DNA of 64,000 bases from Achatina immaculata (lineage: Eukaryota > Mollusca > Gastropoda > Stylommatophora > Achatinidae): assembly GCA_009760885.1 (NCBI GenBank), contig CM019701.1, forward strand, positions 38,367,197-38,431,196, written 5' to 3'. The position numbers and the translations under genes are program-made. Below, piece by piece: positions 1 through 10,325 of this stretch. The notes below the pieces were generated by a model. It was not told the origin of the DNA and did no database searches. It saw only the letters and a program-made list of their open reading frames with translations. Position 1 is the first letter of the stretch. Every line of letters begins with the position of its first letter.

Positions 1-151
1 GACATCTTGTGTCTGGAAAGCTGATCAAGGCTCAAGAGTAAAGCGTTCATGCTCTTCCTTGTTTACTGTCCAAGTGTATTTCCACATGATTAACTTCCCT
101 TGCAAAATACAATCATAGTCCATTCAGCCTGAACGTATGTGGCACATAAAA

Positions 152-337
152 TCAGGATCCTGGATAGAAGGTGTGGCAGGTGTCATTTCTGTTTGAAGAA
201 CAACGGGTTTTTCTGAGTTTGGAGGTAAGCGTGGCTTTCTGCGAGACTCCAGATAAATTCTTACAGTTGCCGTCGACTTCATTCAGTAGATTCTGGAGTT
301 CTCGAATGTAATCTATAGCTCGTCGTAAGGTTTCGAC
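152..337 (-). CDS. Partial bHLH transcription factor, helix 2 exon, achaete-scute-like
   Basis: Behind a good acceptor (ttatttctcccag) the frame opens with VETLRRAIDYIRELQNLLNE, close to the helix 2 consensus of the achaete-scute family ([20 protein letters not shown]), a set of proneural DNA-binding factors that dimerise with E proteins. A Ser/Thr/Lys-rich tail of about 40 residues follows and ends in TGA. The exon starts exactly at helix 2, in phase 0, so the basic region, helix 1 and loop must come from an upstream exon. I found no basic region (RRNERER type) in the non-repeat sequence to the right. Many achaete-scute genes have no intron inside the bHLH domain, so this may be an unusual gene, a related bHLH class, or a decayed copy. 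The helix 2 match is clear; the gene model is not. Confidence 0.5.
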   Translation of the reverse strand, partial: VETLRRAIDYIRELQNLLNEVDGNCKNLSGVSQKATLTSKLRKTRCSSNRNDTCHTFYPGS

Positions 338-383
338 CTGGGAGAAATAATTGCATGACACAGTTATGAGCATCATTTTCCCA

Positions 384-584
<201 letters not shown>

Positions 585-604
585 GCAGAAAAGGCTATAC
601 AGAT

Positions 605-970
605 ATACAGTATATGCTAAGATTATTAAATTCAAATGTAATATCCACCCACATTTATGTATCCGAAAGCTGGAAAACAACTAAAGAAATAGACAACAAA
701 TTAGACTCTTCTGAAAAAAAAATAAGTGAAAATATTCGGTATAAAGTGGAACAAATTCAAGAACAACAGAGAGATAAGGCAGATGAGCGAACAACTACCT
801 GTCTCACGGGTGATCAGAAAAAGGAGATGGACATATGTCGGTCACGTGATGAGAAGAAGCAGTCGGAGAATCCCAAAACGATCTTTCAAGTGGGGCACAC
901 TAGGCCGAAGAAAAAGAAGTCGACCACGTGAAACTATGAAGAGGGCATTGTTAGGAAAGGCCAAATTATA
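605..970 (+). mobile_element. LINE family A, 3' fragment, cut by Tc1
   Basis: Carries the C-terminal segment of a non-LTR retrotransposon polyprotein ([16 protein letters not shown], then RKRSRPRETMKRALL), with frameshifts. Full homologues are at 16630-17222, 21681-24290 and 47862-50280. It stops at position 970, where the Tc1-like element begins. Confidence 0.8.
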
Positions 971-2467
971 CCGTTCAAAAAAAAAAGAAACGCAGCACTA
1001 ATGACACCAAATTTCATACTTGTATCAAAATTTAATTTTGCGGAATTAATGTTAATTCTTGGTGAGAAGAAACTTTAAGACTCTAACAGTGAAATGATGT
1101 TCATTAAATTTGGTTTGGACTTTTATTCTTTGCGAAAGAGGCCTCCGTTTCAGTAAGGTGTATGGCCTCCTCTGGCCTGTATCAGAGAACTACACCTCTT
1201 TGACATCGATCCGATTAGCTGTTGAATCTGTTGTTGTGGGTTGGATGCCCACTCCACTCTTCCCACAGTGCAAGAGACAAATGTTGGAGACTGTTGGCGT
1301 CACGTCTCGCTGGCAGACTTGTCTGTTGAGTTCATCCCGTAAGTGTTCTATTTGGTTCATGTCTGATGACATGGATGGCCACGGAATGGTCTGGACGTTG
1401 TTGTCAGCGAGGAACTTGGTGGTAAAGTTGTGCCACATGAGGTCGAGCGTTATCCTACTGAAAAATCGGCCCTGGTGCAGCCAGAAGTGGAAGGACTTGA
1501 GGATGAAGAATTTCAGCGACGTATCGTTGGGCATTCATGTCCTTCAGTTTGCTCCAGGTCACTTCTTTCCGTGAAGTTGATCGTCCCCCACACCACTACA
1601 CCTCCACCACCATGTGGAGGAGTCTCATCCACACAGTTCTGGGCATAGCGCTTATTGACACTGCGGTAAACTATTCTCCGTCTATCGTATCGCTGGAGCA
1701 GAAAGAGTGATTCATCACCAAACCAAACCCTTCTCCAATCATTTGCACCGGTCCATTGACGATGCTGATTCGCCCACTGCAGTCGGCTCTGGCGATGTCG
1801 ATCCGTAAGAACAGGACCTCTGTAGGGTCATCTAGCCCAAAGACCAGCGTCGTGTAGCAGGTTCCTGACCGTTTGATCTGAAATTCGACGAGCTTCTGTC
1901 ATTGACTGGACTGTTGAGGACGCAGATGCAAATCGATTCATGAGGTGACGCAGCCGTATGAAGTGGTCTTCTGCAGGAGTTGTGACTATGGGTGTTCCAT
2001 TGTGCGGTGGTCTGCAACTGTGCCAGTTTCTTGAAATCGTCTCCAAAGGCGACTAATGGTACTTCTAACCACATTAAATTGTCTGGCCACTACACTTTGT
2101 GACTGTCCAGTCTATAAACATCCAATGATGATGAGTCGTTCGGTAGTGAGATGAGCCATTGTTGCTCATTGAATTTTCAAATGAATTGATTGATTGTCAA
2201 TCTTTTATAAGCATTCAATAACATGGAAAGTCATATTTGTGGTCAGTACGTTTCATGGGATTCTCGTGAACCTGTCATGAGTTATTGTCAAAAATTGCTG
2301 TTTTTAGTAGTGTCGCTTTTCTGTGCTCATGAATTATATGCTGAGTACAATTCAAGTCAGCACGTGAAGTTGATGTCCAAGTGAACGTTTCAGGCAATTT
2401 GCACTTGTCTGATCAGCAAACTTCAGTTTAAATCCCAACATCGTAATTGTTGCGTTTTTTTTAACAA
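971..2467 (-). mobile_element. Tc1-like DNA transposon, degenerate
   Basis: About 1.5 kb bounded by TA on both sides. The ends are imperfect inverted repeats with an A-rich run followed by AACGCAGCACTAAT on the left and the inverted AACGCAACAATTA on the right. It contains a decayed transposase gene on the minus strand. It is inserted into LINE A sequence on the left and abuts the (TTGA)n tail of LINE C on the right. Confidence 0.82.
1190..2159 (-). pseudogene. Tc1-like transposase, broken
   Basis: Starts MAHLTTERLIII, followed within a few codons by a stop. Helix-turn-helix sequence (FIRLRHLMNRF...DQTVRNLLHDAGLWAR) and the C-terminal DDE segment (DNNVQTIPWPSMSSDMNQIEHLRDEL, retaining the Glu of IEH) lie in different frames. 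At least one stop and one frameshift; not functional. Confidence 0.85.
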
Positions 2468-2472
2468 TATAT

Positions 2473-3610
2473 TTGATTGATTGATTGATTGACATTCATT
2501 TTGGGCCAACATTGACTCATAGGGCGGAAATCATATCTTTCCATGTCTGACCACTCGCCGCAGCCCGCTGTAGGTCTTGGATGGACTTGAATCCAAAAGT
2601 TTTACTCTCTCTAGTGATGGTTCTACGTAGAGTCTCCCTTGGCCTGCCTTGCTTTCTTTTGCCATTGGCTGACCATATGAGGGCTTGGCGAAGGAGTCTG
2701 GATTCGTCCATTCTGAGAACGTGGCCGAGATAGGCCCATCGACGTCTTTTGATGTATTTTGATACGTAGACTTGGTTCGATTCCTGTCTTATTGACTCGT
2801 TCTATTTAAAGTTGGACCATCTATGTTCAGTAGTCTACGGAGACATTTGTTCTCAAATGCATCAAGTTTTGATTGAGTAGACTGGTTGATTTCCAACTCT
2901 CACACCCGTATGTTAACACTGGGAGCACACATGAGTTGAACATTTTAAGTTTCGTGGTTTTACTGAGCGTATTTGACTTCCAGATAGTAGACAGTTTATT
3001 GAAAGTATTGGAAGCCATTGCAATGCGGGACTTGATTTCTGCTGTTGTATCACTTGAGGTTGACATTAAGCTTCCCAAATAGGTGAAACTGTGGACTTTT
3101 TCAAAAGCAAAAACGTTTAGCAAGATCTCGTCAGATCTGTTTGTGAGGTCAATAATTTGTTTGTTCCTTATTAATTTGTAGGCCAAGTTGTTTTGAGTAG
3201 GAGTGGAGGCGACCCGTTTTCTCTTGGGAGTCTGCATGCGACGCGCTCAGTAGCGCTATGTTGTCTGCAAAGTCTAGGTCTTCGAGGGGTTTGTCCTCGG
3301 TCTATGCGATACCCAGCTGGCTATCCTTTGTACTACTGAGCATGACCCAGTCGATCGCGATACCGAATAACATTGGTGAGAGGACATGCCCCTGTCTCAC
3401 ACCTGTCTCAACTGGAAACCAATTGGAATTCCCAGAATTTGTTTGTACGCAGCAGCGTGAATTCGAGTAAAAGGTTTTATGATGTTAATGTACTTAGGAT
3501 GGAAACCATAGATACCCAGCAGCTTCCAAAGCGAGGGGCGGTGTAGGACATCTTCAAACGTTTTCTGAAAGTCAATGAAGTTGATAATAAGCTGGGATGA
3601 ACAGTATATC
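2473..3610 (-). mobile_element. LINE family C fragment
   Basis: Non-LTR retrotransposon remains in several frames: the end of the reverse transcriptase (IINFIDFQKTFEDVLHRPSLWKLL at 3470-3600, TYGCESWK near 2880) and the C-terminal segment (ANGKRKQGRPRETLRRTI near 2640). The 3' end on the minus strand is a short (CAAT)n tail at 2472-2491. Truncated at its 5' side by a LINE F fragment. Confidence 0.8.
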
Positions 3611-3612
3611 TC

Positions 3613-3770
3613 TCTCTCTCTCTGAATCTTAAGTGCCCAGGGCACATGGGGCTTCCGCAAGGGTTTTCCACAAATGCCTGTCCTTCGCCTTTTTTTCTGC
3701 TCTTGCCCAGGTGAGCACTCTATTGCTCAACATCCTTTCTGTTGTTCTTCTCCATGTCTCTTTTGGTCTA
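3613..3770 (-). mobile_element. LINE family F, 3' end with (GA)n tail
   Basis: 158 bp nearly identical to the 3' ends at 9905-10125, 17655-18060 and 38430-38844. It codes on the minus strand for the last residues of the polyprotein and runs directly into a (GA)n tail. It sits in the 5' side of LINE C. Confidence 0.8.
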
Positions 3771-3824
3771 ATGACCATATATATATATGGGCATTTGAAC
3801 GGTATCTGACAGTATTAAACAGAA

Positions 3825-4320
3825 ATCTTCATGGGAACAGTAAACAATTAAGTTTTCTGCATAAAAATGTAAAAAAAGAGGTTTCTAAGAACAAATAAAA
3901 AGATTTCCGAGAACAGTAAACAGAAAGACTTCAGATAACAGTAAAAAACAAGGTTTCTGAGAACAGTAAACAGAAAGACTTCAAATAACAGTAAATAAAA
4001 AGATTTATGAGAACAGTAAACAGAAAGACTTCAAATAACAGTAAATAAAAAGATTTCTGAGAACAGTAAACAGAAAGACTTCAGATAGCAGTAAATAACA
4101 ATGTTTCTTCGAACAGTAAAGACTTCAAATAACAGTATATAACAAGATTTCTGAGAACAGTAAACAGAACAAATGGAAATCTTTCTGGGAACAGTAAATA
4201 AAAAGGTTTCTGAGGAAAAAAAATAAAGACACTTAAGAACAGTAAACAAAAATGTTGTGAAAACAGTAAATAGAAATACTTCTGAAATCAGTAAAAAAAG
4301 AACATTATTTTTTTATTTGG
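3825..4320. repeat. Minisatellite, about 50-bp unit
   Basis: About ten diverged copies built around GAACAGTAAACAGAAAGACTT and a second half with AACAGTAAATAAAAAGATTT. Ends next to the candidate exon at 4363. Confidence 0.9.
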
Positions 4321-4362
4321 AAACAGCAAATTGAAAGAAATATGGAAAGGACTTAGTCATAC

Positions 4363-4830
4363 CTTAATTCGTTTAACTGAAGATCGGGTCTTCGAGTAAC
4401 TCCCCTGTATCTACTGCAGTTCTGTTCCACTTCGTGGACATCTTCACAACCGATGTTTGTAACTCCACTGTTGGTGCAGGCGCTGTTGTTGCTGTTGTAA
4501 CCAATGATGTTATTGCTACTATAGTTATTGTCATGGCTGTCGTCATACATTGGAATTCCCAGGCTTTCACACGTAGTTGGTATGCACGATTTAGTATAGG
4601 AAACCTCGAGATGTTGTCGCCCGCAAGACGGGTCTCCAAATCGCTTGATTTGCATCGATACAGGCATGTCCAAGCACTGTAGTAATGGGAGATAATGTGT
4701 CATTTCGAGTGTAATTTTCGCTCTTCCTTGAATATCGACTAGAAATAATGACGACACTGTATTCTCAACTACAGTTTGACGGTCTAGATATTTGATATTG
4801 TTTTTGCTGTATTCATTTAGAACACTGTTA
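4363..4830 (-). CDS. Candidate exon, unrecognised protein with Asn/Ser-rich stretch
   Basis: An open frame of about 155 codons ends at a good donor, TTAAG/GTATGA. It includes a possible start ATG leading into MTHYLPLLQCLDMP, a Cys-containing middle, an Asn/Ser-rich segment (NNYSSNNIIGYNSNN) and a basic end (RYRGVTRRPD). I do not recognise a family. It is on the same strand as the helix 2 exon at 152-337 and could be the N-terminal part of that factor, but its end phase (2) does not fit that exon's phase (0), so a direct splice is ruled out. It is bordered on the left by a minisatellite and has no clear acceptor on the right. It may be chance. Confidence 0.25.
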
Positions 4831-5996
4831 TCAGTTCATGAAATTTAAAACTGAAACAAATAAAAATTCAACATTAGCCTTTTGTATCATTTTTTTCCCT
4901 CTCCTTATATTTGGGCCTGGAATTAACATTATAACTGATTTATGGAATCGATTAAATTATTTTAATGGAAGCAACGTGTCCTCAACACAGCGGGACAATA
5001 CCACACAGTACTCGGGTATCAGTCTGTAACAGCTGGATCGATTGGAAGATACTCAGGCACTTGCCGAAGCATCGAATATGGATTTCTATGGACTCATGTT
5101 TGATATTAAATATTATTTTAGAGTAGCTAATGTGGCTGTTGCCAGCGTGAGAAAAACCTCCAAGATTCGGATAGCCTGTAAGAAAAATTGTATATACAAA
5201 TTTAAATCAGAACACAGGACGCCGAAATATTTTGTATATTCAACAACGTTGAAAGTATACACAGCTCAATGGCATGGAACAGAAATGTCGAGACACGACC
5301 CCGGGTTGAATCAGATAAAGTGGAAATGCAGTTTACTTACTTTTTTCGTTTTATTATTAAACAAGTTCTATTTTTATATTCTAGTTTCTTGTTCGTTATT
5401 TGTCAGAAGTCTAAAATAGTTTATCAGTTGTGATGCCCAAAGTGCAGACTTTTTCTAAATTATATTCGGAAAAAAGTCTACTTTGTTGCTCATTCTGTTG
5501 CCAAAAAGAGTAATTTCTTTTCAGTATATTGTGGAAAATCTATATTATTCTTTCCGCTGTCACAAGTCTAAATCTCTTGTTTCTTTAATCAACTGCACCA
5601 TTTTCTGGCGCCCGAGCAAGAAATCACGTACTTTAGATATCTATAATTAGACCACATTTAAGCACCACACAGTGACACAGCGGGCACACTTGGGCTATGT
5701 GCCCATCAGTCTAAGTTGTCTGTACACATATATAATGCCAGTGTACACAATATTAAATTTTGTGTACATCTCGCTGCGTATTCGATTCTGTCTTTTTTTT
5801 TTTCCAAAACGCTATTGAACAGTACAGGGGCTGTGCATTTTATACTTTACAGTTTGAGTAGTAACATTTTCGAAAAAAAAATTATTTCTTCACAAAATAG
5901 AATAATATTTTAAATGCCAATTTTAACATTACTAATAAAATCAAATTTCAGTTAACGAGTCTTATATTTTTATTTTACTATTTTTTAATATATAGT
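4831..5996. other. AT-rich sequence, nothing recognised
   Basis: About 1.2 kb with one open frame of 125 codons (5042-5419, plus) that resembles no family I know and has no clear splice sites. No repeat match to the rest of the window was noticed. Confidence 0.4.
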
Positions 5997-6006
5997 CATA
6001 ATGAAT

Positions 6007-6267
6007 GGGTGTCTGAGTGGCGAAGTGGTTAGTGCACTGGTCTCTCATGGCGAAGGTCGGGGTTTCGAATCCGGCCGGCGGCACCCCAGTCACCCAGCTG
6101 TAGAAATGGGTACCCGACTTCTTCTGGAGTTGGGGAAGGAAAGGCAGCCAGGCGTGATACTGACCATATCACCCTCTAGTGTGCTGACAGGACAAGGAAA
6201 ATATGGGCACTAACACCATATCCCTATGTGCCTCTATGGCATGACAGGATTACCTTTACCCTTTACC
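6007..6267 (+). mobile_element. tRNA-derived SINE, family S1, complete with target-site duplication
   Basis: 261 bp flanked by the 10-bp direct repeat CATAATGAAT (5997-6006, 6268-6277). The 5' part resembles a class II tRNA (Leu/Ser type): box A region GAGTGGCGAAGTGGTTAGTGC, box B GGTTTCGAATCC. The tail is TACCTTTACCCTTTACC. Another complete copy is at 45171-45427, a diverged one at 24484-24730. Confidence 0.93.
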
Positions 6268-6277
6268 CATAATGAAT

Positions 6278-6565
6278 AGTATTATAAGAACATTTGTTTC
6301 TGATCAGATTATTTAATCAGCTCCAGTTAATTGTACATTTCACAAAAGTGCTTATTTTGTTTCTTTATAAGATGTCGGTTCGTAAGCTAATTAAGCTTTT
6401 GTGTTTGGTTGCAGTCTTTGGGTCTTTTTATAAAGTGGATCTCAGATTTTAACTATCAAGCATAACTTTCTCTTCTTTTTCAGCACTGATATTTAACTCG
6501 CAGAGTTGGTCGGACGAAAAACGTGCAGCGTTTGTTTTTAATTTTTTGTAACTGAGATTAGTATA

Positions 6566-6566
<1 letters not shown>
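6278..6566. other. AT-rich spacer
   Basis: No gene or repeat recognised. Confidence 0.4.

Positions 6567-6639
<73 letters not shown>
6567..6639. repeat. (ACT)n microsatellite
   Basis: About 24 uninterrupted ACT units, immediately followed by a minisatellite. Confidence 0.97.
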
Positions 6640-6641
6640 TA

Positions 6642-6958
6642 AAGATAAGTTTATCATGGAAGGTTGTTGTAACGGAGGTTAGTATACTATAGTTTATCAC
6701 GGAAAATTGTGGTAGGGAAGGTTAGCAATCTGTAGTTTATCGTGGACGGTTTTTGGAACTGAGATTAGTATTCTATAGTTTATCATCAAAGACTGTGGTA
6801 ACGGAGGCTAGTATTCTATAGTTTGTCATGGAAGATTGTTGTAACGGAGGCTAGCATTCTATAGTTTGTCATGGAAGACTGTGGTAACGGAGGCTAGTAT
6901 TCTATAGTTTATCATGGAAGATTGTCGCAATGAAGGTTTGTATTCTATGTTTATTAGG
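6642..6958. repeat. Minisatellite, 43-bp unit
   Basis: About seven units containing GTAACGGAGGCTAGTATTCT and ATAGTTTATCATGGAAGATT. Adjacent copies at 6798 and 6841 give a period of 43 bp. Confidence 0.9.
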
Positions 6959-7970
6959 TAGTTTCTAAAGTGCTTTAAAAGAATAATGTCATAGCATCAG
7001 GGCCTAATCCCTGTTTGCGACTAAACGACGTTCACATATTTGTCTTCAGATATTATTATTATTATTATTATGCAAAAGAATTTGAACTGAAAACATTTAT
7101 TCCATGTTATAATTTTTAAAATTTAATTTTCTCTTACAAAGTGATCTACGTTTTGAATTAGGAACGGTTTAAAGTATGGAGATTTTACTCTTAGAAATTC
7201 GTTTCATCGATCTCTGCGGAGATTTTTTTTGTTTTTTTGTTTTTGTTTATTCCGCAGTGTTAACTTCAGAAATAATAGACGGATACAGAGCAAATATGAA
7301 ACACATGTTTCATCACATAAGAGTACATAAGAAGAACGCATTACTTTCATGGTATTGACAAGTCTACAGTTACGAGTGAAAAAAAGCAAACTCACCAATA
7401 ATATTATTTATTAGCATCCGAATTTGATAACAATCACATTTTTGCGTATACATATAGATTCTCAGTTGCGAAAGATTCAGACTGTGCCAGAAATGATTAC
7501 TGTATATTTAATCAGAACGAACTTAAAAATGCTTGAAAAATTGATAGTTTAAACGAAATAATGATATGTCTTTAGAACAATAAGCACTTTATGTTTCAGT
7601 ATAATACTAATATATGAGCAGTACAGTCTAATTTAGCTTCGCCAATAAAAGTTTGCAAATAATGACAAACTCCCAATGGGAAACAAAAGCATTCTGCACA
7701 TAAACTGCTTTACTTTTCTCATATATATATACATATATGACTAACGCGAAAAAATTTGTCAGTGTTATCACACACAAGAAATCTAGCACATATGACTGAC
7801 GTGTTTATGTGGTTAATTTTCCAGTGCTGAATGCAGCAGGGGTGTGGCATTAAACGATCGAAGTTATGACGGACAGCATTCGGGCGGAGTTAATTGATTG
7901 ATAAAGGAGCAACTGCAAAGTGGGTATAGCAGTTAAGATTATTTTACAAGTGAGTTTTTAAAAAGAATAT

Positions 7971-8001
<31 letters not shown>

Positions 8002-8324
8002 ACTACTACTACTACAGATGAGGTGTGGTAGTTCCACACTGTCTGACAATCAACAATGCACTGCGGTGTCTGTCTCAGGTAAGACATTAGAAGATCTCTG
8101 TCCAGATTCAAACCACAGGACAGAGAACATTCAAGTTGTATAGGACAGCCAGGAACTGGAATATGAAGGAAGACGAAGTAAGATTTTAACTTCCCACGAG
8201 CGAAAGAGAAGCAGGTTTGGGAAGATCTGGATGCAACACTGCGCAAAAAAAAAAATGGAGAAAAATAAACATATGAAAGGGAAAACTTTGGAGGACGATA
8301 TTAGAATCTTTTAAATAATTTATC
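6959..8324. other. AT-rich sequence with short microsatellites
   Basis: Holds (ATT)n at 7052-7070, ATATAT at 7722-7738 and a (CTG)n/(CTA)n tract at 7973-8014, which reads as poly-Ala/poly-Val on the minus strand. No gene recognised. Confidence 0.5.
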
Positions 8325-8410
8325 TCCAACGGAAAGGTGGGCAGGGGGAGGGTCTTGATCAGCTATGGTTTCGCCAACCCCGACGCTAGCTATTCAGCTA
8401 GAGGTAGTCA
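8325..8410 (+). repeat. Fragment of interspersed repeat R1
   Basis: GGTCTTGATCAGCTATGGTTT and flanks match 18600-18650 in the better R1 copy. Short and diverged. Confidence 0.5.
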
Positions 8411-8984
8411 AATAGGACCACCCCTCCCCACATTACTAACATAAAAGCTTCCTCTTGCTCTGGTCTTCCATATCATTGATAACCGTTAAATCCACTTTCT
8501 TTATGGGCACTCTCACCCCCTCCTCCCCAGCTCTTACTCTGCTCACCAGAGATCTTTCAGTACTGAAGCTAGCTGCTCATTAATCGTGAGTTCTGGAAAC
8601 TTTGCATTAATATCCCAGCTTGCTCACATTCGTTCTGTGTGTGCAGATGTCAGTATCTTTTTCAGTTCTCATACCTTGGCTATTTTTCTGTGAAACTTAT
8701 TTTGTGTGTGTGTGGTTTTCCTTACAAAATAAGAAAAAAAAGTTTTGTTTTATTTTTAGCGAGCGTGAGGGGAGCTGAACGGTTAGGAAAATGAATTATC
8801 ATGTGAAGGAAATTGTTTCTTCAACGCTTCATAATGAGTTTCGGTTAGTCCAGATGAAAGTGGTTACCTATCACTTGTATTTGCTAGGGCAGGGCGAGAA
8901 TGATTTACCTTCTTCTTCTTTGTTTCTTTCTTCTTTATTTGTTTCTTTGTTTCTTCTGTATCCCCGAAACTATGGACCTTGATG
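8411..8984. other. Spacer, no gene recognised
   Basis: Low-complexity pyrimidine stretches such as 8895-8965; no coding or repeat assignment. Confidence 0.4.
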
Positions 8985-9770
8985 TTCTGTGCAGCCTGTA
9001 GTGAAGGTAGTGCAACACAACAGCGAGTTGAACTGAGTGCGGTGTTACGGCGGCTGTTATTTCAGTGCCTGAGTGTCATTGAAAAGCAGTTGGTACGCAA
9101 TACTTCCATGGAGACTATGGCGATCTGTGCCCCGTTAGCCAGACTAGACCTGTTATTGGGGGTACCAACGGAGAGGCAGGGCAGGGGTTTTTTGGTCGGC
9201 TATTGCTCCACCACAAAAATAAGATTTTTAAGGGCATGCATCTTTCCCATCTCAACATATGCCTGTGAGACCTGGACACTTAACAAAACAGCTGAGAAAC
9301 ACATAAATGCCTTTGAATGTAAATACTACAGAAGAGTTCTTCAAATATCATGGGCACAAACAAGAACAAATATATCCATACTACAAGAACTTAGAAGAAG
9401 GCTGAGTAGTAAAGAGGATTAAAGAGAGAAAACTTAAATATTTTGGACACATTAAACGTCATGATAATCTAGAGAAAACCGTCTTGGAAGAGTACATAAT
9501 GGGAAAAAGAAAGAGAGGAAGACCAAGGCGAAGATGGCTGCAAGACATCGTTGATCTGCAAATGGATGCATCAGCAGCAGGCCATCTTGCTCACAACCGA
9601 GAGGCCTACAGGAATGCTGTTAGGGAGGGAAAGTTTCGCAAGGGACATGCAAATGAATGAGTGAATGATTGAATTGCTCCACCAACCCTGACCCCATTAT
9701 GTCAGCTATGAGATTTCCAAACTGGACAGCGTATTTGCTTCCATTTCTTTTCGTTGAAACAAGTTACGTA
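8985..9770 (+). mobile_element. Interspersed repeat R1, split by a LINE D insertion
   Basis: The stretch with ACTATGGCGATC, GCCAGACTAGACCTGTTATT and GGGGTACCAACGGAGAGG matches 18395-18735. It runs to 9212 and resumes at 9673 (CCAACCCTGACCCCATTATG) after the inserted LINE. Short, non-coding and SINE-like; no tRNA boxes were seen. Confidence 0.7.
9213..9672 (+). mobile_element. LINE family D, 5'-truncated, 11-bp target-site duplication
   Basis: 460 bp flanked by ATTGCTCCACC (9202-9212 and 9673-9683). It encodes in broken frames [30 protein letters not shown] and the Arg-rich C-terminus, and ends in a (GAAT)n-type tail. Nearly identical to 43940-44370. Confidence 0.93.
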
Positions 9771-9799
9771 TGACGAGAAGCGCAAGCAGTCATATAACG

Positions 9800-9930
9800 G
9801 TTATCTCTCTCTCTCTCTCTCTCTGTCTCTTCTCTGTCTGTCTGTCTGTGTGTGTGTCTCTCTCTCTCTCTCTAACCTGAAGTGGCCAGGGCACATCTCT
9901 CTCTCTCTTTCTCTCTCTGAACCTTAAGTG
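9800..9930. repeat. (TC)n microsatellites
   Basis: Several (TC)n and (TG)n runs, representing the minus-strand (GA)n tails of adjacent LINE F insertions. Confidence 0.85.
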
Positions 9931-10125
9931 CCCAGGGCACATGGGTTTCCGCAAGGGTTTTCCACAAATGCCTGTCCTTCACCTTTTTTTCTGCTCTTGC
10001 CCAGGTGAGCCCTCTATTGCTCAACATCCTTTCTGTTGTTCTTCTCCATGTCTCTTTTGGTCTACCCTTACTTCTGCTCCCCTGTGGTGTCCATCTTCGT
10101 GCTATTTTTGATCATAAAAGGCGAC
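9905..10125 (-). mobile_element. LINE family F, 3' end
   Basis: Matches 38450-38640, with the (GA)n tail at its left. A separate short F end (GGCCAGGGCACATC) lies just before it, so two insertions abut. Confidence 0.8.
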
Positions 10126-10179
10126 TAAGGAGGGTTCAGCATAGGGCCAGCAACCCTATCTGGTAAAAAAACTATCAGA

Positions 10180-10325
10180 CTGCTACAGAAACGGCCAGGG
10201 CACATGGGGCTTCCGAAAGGGTTTTCCATAAATGCCTGTCTTTTGCTTTCATTTCCGCCCTTGCTTAGGTGAGCTCTCTATTGCTCAACATCCTCTCTGT
10301 TGTTCTTCTCCATGTCTCATAAAGG
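10180..10325 (-). mobile_element. LINE family F, second 3' fragment
   Basis: Diverged copy of the same 3' end (GGCCAGGGCACATGGGGCTT onward), lacking the (GA)n tail. Ends near the CATGTCTC motif. Confidence 0.75.

Noticed and set aside
6003..6080. Functional tRNA gene
   Set aside because: Box A and box B are present, but the sequence is the head of a repeated element with a body and tail, and no full cloverleaf was seen.
6001..6213. 70-codon frame over the S1 element, and its mirror near 45400
   Set aside because: Falls wholly within a tRNA-derived SINE with target duplications.
7944..8246. 100-codon frame with poly-Ala and poly-Val on the minus strand
   Set aside because: The homopolymeric part is a CTG/CTA microsatellite, and the remainder has no family match.
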